Assembly (NCBI RefSeq): GCF_017565765.1
Contig: NZ_JAGDYP010000003.1
Coordinates: 124,001 to 188,000 of the forward strand
Length of the DNA stretch: 64,000 nucleotides
Direction of reading: 5' to 3'
DNA from: Capnocytophaga bilenii
Lineage (GTDB): Bacteria > Bacteroidota > Bacteroidia > Flavobacteriales > Flavobacteriaceae
Shown: positions 61,892-64,000 of the stretch, piece by piece
How positions within the stretch are numbered: position 1 is the first letter of the stretch
Layout of the letters: every line of letters starts with the position of its first letter
The notes under the pieces: model-generated
What the model saw: the letters and a program-made list of their open reading frames with translations, nothing else
The model's database searches: none
Told to the model about the DNA's origin: nothing
Made by a program: the position numbers and the translations under genes

Positions 61892-62044
61892 TTATGGTGT
61901 GATAGTAACGATTTTTCCCTCGCGGCGCACCACAATCTTTTGATGATTCTTGCGCTTTTCAGCAATCATTCGCTCATAAGCAAGGTCTAAACCCTTTAAA
62001 AGTTTTTCTTTTAGACACTCTTTCTTAGTTATTTCCTCTTTCAT
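61892..62044 (-). CDS. Small partner of zeta-type kinase (putative antitoxin)
   Basis: A 50-residue basic protein: MKEEITKKECLKEKLLKGLD, LAYERMIAEKRKNHQKIVVR, REGKIVTITP. Its start lies inside the end of the zeta-type gene (20-bp overlap), so they are translated together. It resembles no large family that I can name; the tight pairing with a zeta kinase suggests an antitoxin or regulator. A frameshifted near-copy is at 4712-4862. Confidence 0.7.
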   Translation of the reverse strand: MKEEITKKECLKEKLLKGLDLAYERMIAEKRKNHQKIVVRREGKIVTITP

Positions 62045-62621
62045 TATTATTTTTCATTAAGTTAAACTTGTCGTTGTTATAAATTACGATACCCTTATGC
62101 CTTTCCTTTTGAGCTATAAGTTCCTTTCTTCCTTCTGAATTATCAAAAATATAGCAAATATCTACCATATCCATATAGATAGCAAAGAGATTGGCAATCC
62201 CGTTATGATACCTTCTTTCAATGGTTTCTGTGGGAATGCTATGCCCTCCTTCAGCAACCCGCTGAGCGACCCGCTTTTTAGCCATATTGGGTGAGTCCAA
62301 CCAAAAGAACAATAAGGTAACCTCATAGCCATTAGCTTGTGCCCATTCTATTTTTTGCTTATAGCTTTTAGTAGCCAAAGTAGTTTCAAAGGCAAAAGTT
62401 TCTCCTTTTTGCAATAGTTCGTCCATACGAGCCAGCATTATTCTGCCAGCTTGCATAGCTACGCTTTCGGGCTGGAAAGGCGATAGCCCCTTAGCGATTT
62501 CATCAGCATTGATAAACTCTTTGCAGCTCAGCACTTCCGGCAAAATGGTAAAGGAAGCAGTGGTTTTTCCCGCACCGTTACAACCCGCTATGATATAGAG
62601 TTTTGAGAGGTTAGGCATCAT
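62025..62621 (-). CDS. Zeta toxin family P-loop kinase
   Basis: A 198-residue kinase: LYIIAGCNGAGKTTASF (Walker A), FINADEIAKGLSPFQPESVA with the substrate-binding Asp, ETTLATKSYKQKI and VTLLFFWLDSPNMAKKRVAQ RVAEGGHSIP, the lid with RR. It is of the short chromosomal Zeta/UNAG-kinase-like type that may phosphorylate UDP-N-acetylglucosamine. It forms a two-gene unit with the 50-residue partner, and follows the peptidase E gene by 5 bp. Confidence 0.85.
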   Translation of the reverse strand: MMPNLSKLYIIAGCNGAGKTTASFTILPEVLSCKEFINADEIAKGLSPFQPESVAMQAGRIMLARMDELLQKGETFAFETTLATKSYKQKIEWAQANGYEVTLLFFWLDSPNMAKKRVAQRVAEGGHSIPTETIERRYHNGIANLFAIYMDMVDICYIFDNSEGRKELIAQKERHKGIVIYNNDKFNLMKNNNERGNN

Positions 62622-62626
62622 TAAAA

Positions 62627-63265
62627 CTATTTTTTAGTTCCTCGTTTAGGTTTTTCAAGTGTTTTTATTTCATCACCTAAAACGGTAATTACTTGATTGT
62701 TGGAAATAGGTCTTAGATCTATTTTCGGTGAATATTCGTTTACTATTTTTTGAGTAGCTTCCTTGTAAGGAAAATTCAGATAGTGAGGCAAAAAGTAAAA
62801 ATCTACCAAATGTAAGCCTGAAAAATCTGTGAGTTCAGGAGCTTTTTTAGTCTCGTCCATATCGCTAACAAATTCAATAGTAGGTGAAGCAATAATAGAG
62901 CCTGCCGAAGTGCCTATGTACAACTTTCCATTATTAATTTGCTCTATAAGTAGTTTGTCGGCTCCTTTCTTTTTTAGCTCCTGCATTAGATAGAAAGTAT
63001 TTCCTCCCGAAATGAAAATGTAATCATTTCGTTCTAATGCTGCGGTTATTTCTTCGGTCGTAGCGGTAGAAATTTCTAATTCTTCTATAATAAGCCCTAA
63101 TTTTTCAAAGGCTTTTCTGTCGTCATCTACATAAAAACGCACTTTTTCTACCAAACTTGCTGTTGGTATAAAAGCCAGTTTTTTTCCTTTTATAGGCTCA
63201 CCAGCAAAATCTTCAAATAATTTTGCGACAGAGCTGAATGATGAAGTTAAAAATAATCTTTTCAT
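62627..63265 (-). CDS. Peptidase E / S51-type glutamine amidotransferase-like
   Basis: A 212-residue class-I-glutaminase-fold hydrolase: KRLFLTSSFSSVAKLFEDFA, LAFIPTASLVEKVRFYVDDD, YIFISGGNTFYLMQELKKKG and YIGTSAGSIIAS, with the nucleophile Ser in the GTSAGS elbow as in dipeptidase E. The start at 63265 (MKRLFLTSS) is preferred to the ATG 15 codons upstream. Cleaves Asp-X dipeptides in characterised members. Confidence 0.85.
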   Translation of the reverse strand: MKRLFLTSSFSSVAKLFEDFAGEPIKGKKLAFIPTASLVEKVRFYVDDDRKAFEKLGLIIEELEISTATTEEITAALERNDYIFISGGNTFYLMQELKKKGADKLLIEQINNGKLYIGTSAGSIIASPTIEFVSDMDETKKAPELTDFSGLHLVDFYFLPHYLNFPYKEATQKIVNEYSPKIDLRPISNNQVITVLGDEIKTLEKPKRGTKK

Positions 63266-63380
63266 ATTTTCATAAATTGACAGTGTATTCCAATCTTTTA
63301 TCACACCCATTTAGATTGCAAATATACAAATATTTTTTCAATTTTCCCCCTCCTATTCAGAGTATAAGCTGAGCGAACCT

Positions 63381-63433
63381 TCAGCGAAGGATGAGCGAAG
63401 GAAAGTCGGCGAGCTGGCGCAGCCGAGTATGTG
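63381..63433 (+). repeat. Dispersed repeat with GCGAAGGAT units, second copy
   Basis: tcagcgaaggatgagcgaag, then the same segment as at 4901-4985 ending gtatgtg. It lies upstream of the peptidase E-zeta unit. Confidence 0.7.
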
Positions 63434-63520
63434 ACGAAGGATAAACGTCTAATAACCTAACCAAAACCAGAAAAATATACTACATCAAAAAATTTGCCTT
63501 GCCATTTGCTTATTGTTTTG

Positions 63521-63596
63521 TACTTTTGCGCCAAAAATAATGAAAATTAGCAATCCATATTCTACCATTATCCTCGTAAAAACAGATAAATATTAG
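63521..63596 (+). pseudogene. Promoter and first codons of a lost gene
   Basis: TACTTTTG at 63521-63528 is a good -7 box on the + strand, followed by ATG at 63540 and an 18-codon frame (MKISNPYSTIILVKTDKY, TAG) that ends at the RelE gene stop. It looks like the start of a gene removed when the toxin-antitoxin pair arrived. Confidence 0.4.
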
Positions 63597-63892
63597 TTAT
63601 CTGTTAAAGGCTTTTGATAATTACTCCGAAAATATCGTACCTCTATAAGATTTTTTTCTTCTATTATCTTGTAATAAATAATAAATCTTCCTTTCATTAT
63701 TGTTCTTCTATAAATATCCAAATACTCACTATATTTAGCTAAAAAATAAGGATTTGTCATTAATTCTACTTTCAATTCTTCTATTGCAGCTATTATTTTT
63801 TCTGAATAAGTAGTACTACAATTTCTATTATCCCAATAGTTTAGTGTTTGTTCTAAATCTTCTATTGCTTCTTCTACCCACCTAATTTCCAT
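63593..63892 (-). CDS. RelE/ParE family toxin
   Basis: A 99-residue RelE/ParE fold protein: MEIRWVEEAIEDLEQTLNYW, YSEKIIAAIEELKVELMTNP, YRRTIMKGRFIIYYKIIEEK and IEVRYFRSNYQKP. Probably an mRNA-cleaving or gyrase-directed toxin. Its ATG overlaps the stop of the upstream antitoxin by 11 bp. Confidence 0.85.
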   Translation of the reverse strand: MEIRWVEEAIEDLEQTLNYWDNRNCSTTYSEKIIAAIEELKVELMTNPYFLAKYSEYLDIYRRTIMKGRFIIYYKIIEEKNLIEVRYFRSNYQKPLTDN

Positions 63893-64000
63893 ATTTAGCT
63901 TTTAATTTAGTCAATAAATCATTCATATTTATTGTTCTACCTTCTTTAGATTGCTGCTCAGCTTTTTCTAATTTTTTTAGATCTCTAGGTGATAACTCAT
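63882..64000 (-). CDS. Antitoxin of the RelE/ParE pair, partial
   Basis: The last 39 codons, ELSPRDLKKLEKAEQQSKEG and RTINMNDLLTKLKAKYGN; the start is beyond the window end. It ends inside the toxin start, the usual antitoxin-toxin order and coupling. Confidence 0.75.
   Translation of the reverse strand, partial: ELSPRDLKKLEKAEQQSKEGRTINMNDLLTKLKAKYGN

Overview
The window reads as chromosomal DNA of a low-GC Bacteroidota species, most likely a Flavobacteriaceae member close to Capnocytophaga. Three things point there: promoters of the TTG-N19-TAnnTTTG type without clear Shine-Dalgarno sites (cleanest before thrS, the tRNA-tuf operon and the phosphatase operon), phylum-typical proteins (DUF4301, a pigment-type ketosynthase, the ArsF/ArsG set), and many short lipoproteins. 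The genus is an inference; the phylum is well supported.

Layout. 1-4.9 kb: a + strand run of small-metabolism and accessory genes (Uma2 nuclease, two DUF1963 genes, SDR, fructose-6-phosphate aldolase, an unknown) ending in a frameshifted small gene. 5.0-8.4 kb: leuS, interrupted in frame by a DUF559 nuclease domain flanked by two copies of a hairpin repeat, with another hairpin repeat in frame just before KMSKS. 8.5-10.6 kb: an AT-rich stand-alone GHKL ATPase/PD-(D/E)XK protein that looks like a defence gene. 11.0-12.5 kb: a three-gene HipBST-type toxin-antitoxin operon with three operators spaced exactly 41 bp apart. 12.6-14.6 kb: envelope proteins. 14.9-25.5 kb: an integrative element with a tyrosine recombinase and a minus-strand arsenic operon (arsR, thioredoxin, arsF, arsG, arsD, arsA, arsC, CDF transporter, acr3); arsA is split by an IS1182-family element whose terminal repeats are shared with small MITEs elsewhere in the window.

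25.7-46.5 kb is mostly core genome: thrS-infC-rpmI-rplT (infC has no AUG/GUG/UUG start), a ketosynthase, a phosphate-salvage operon (PAP2 phosphatase, frameshifted porin, histidine phosphatase), DUF4301, the tRNA Thr-Tyr-Gly-Thr-tuf-tRNA-Trp cluster, aconitase, a c-type cytochrome, a GH65 phosphorylase, tRNA-Phe, fbp, pdxJ, an inner-membrane protein, a NifU-domain protein and the Mrp/NBP35 ATPase.

48-61.4 kb is the most unusual part: about ten orphan immunity-type genes, all on the minus strand, each followed by repeat module B (its first bases often supply the stop codon) and preceded by repeat module A and, in most cases, a short open frame that looks like the last codons of a lost Rhs/polymorphic toxin. 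One truncated Rhs tip with an AHH nuclease still sits beside its likely immunity gene. I read this as an archive of toxin-immunity junctions assembled by recombination between repeats. The right edge (61.4-64 kb) holds a truncated HEAT-repeat gene, a zeta-type kinase with a 50-residue partner, a peptidase E family protein and a RelE/ParE toxin-antitoxin pair.
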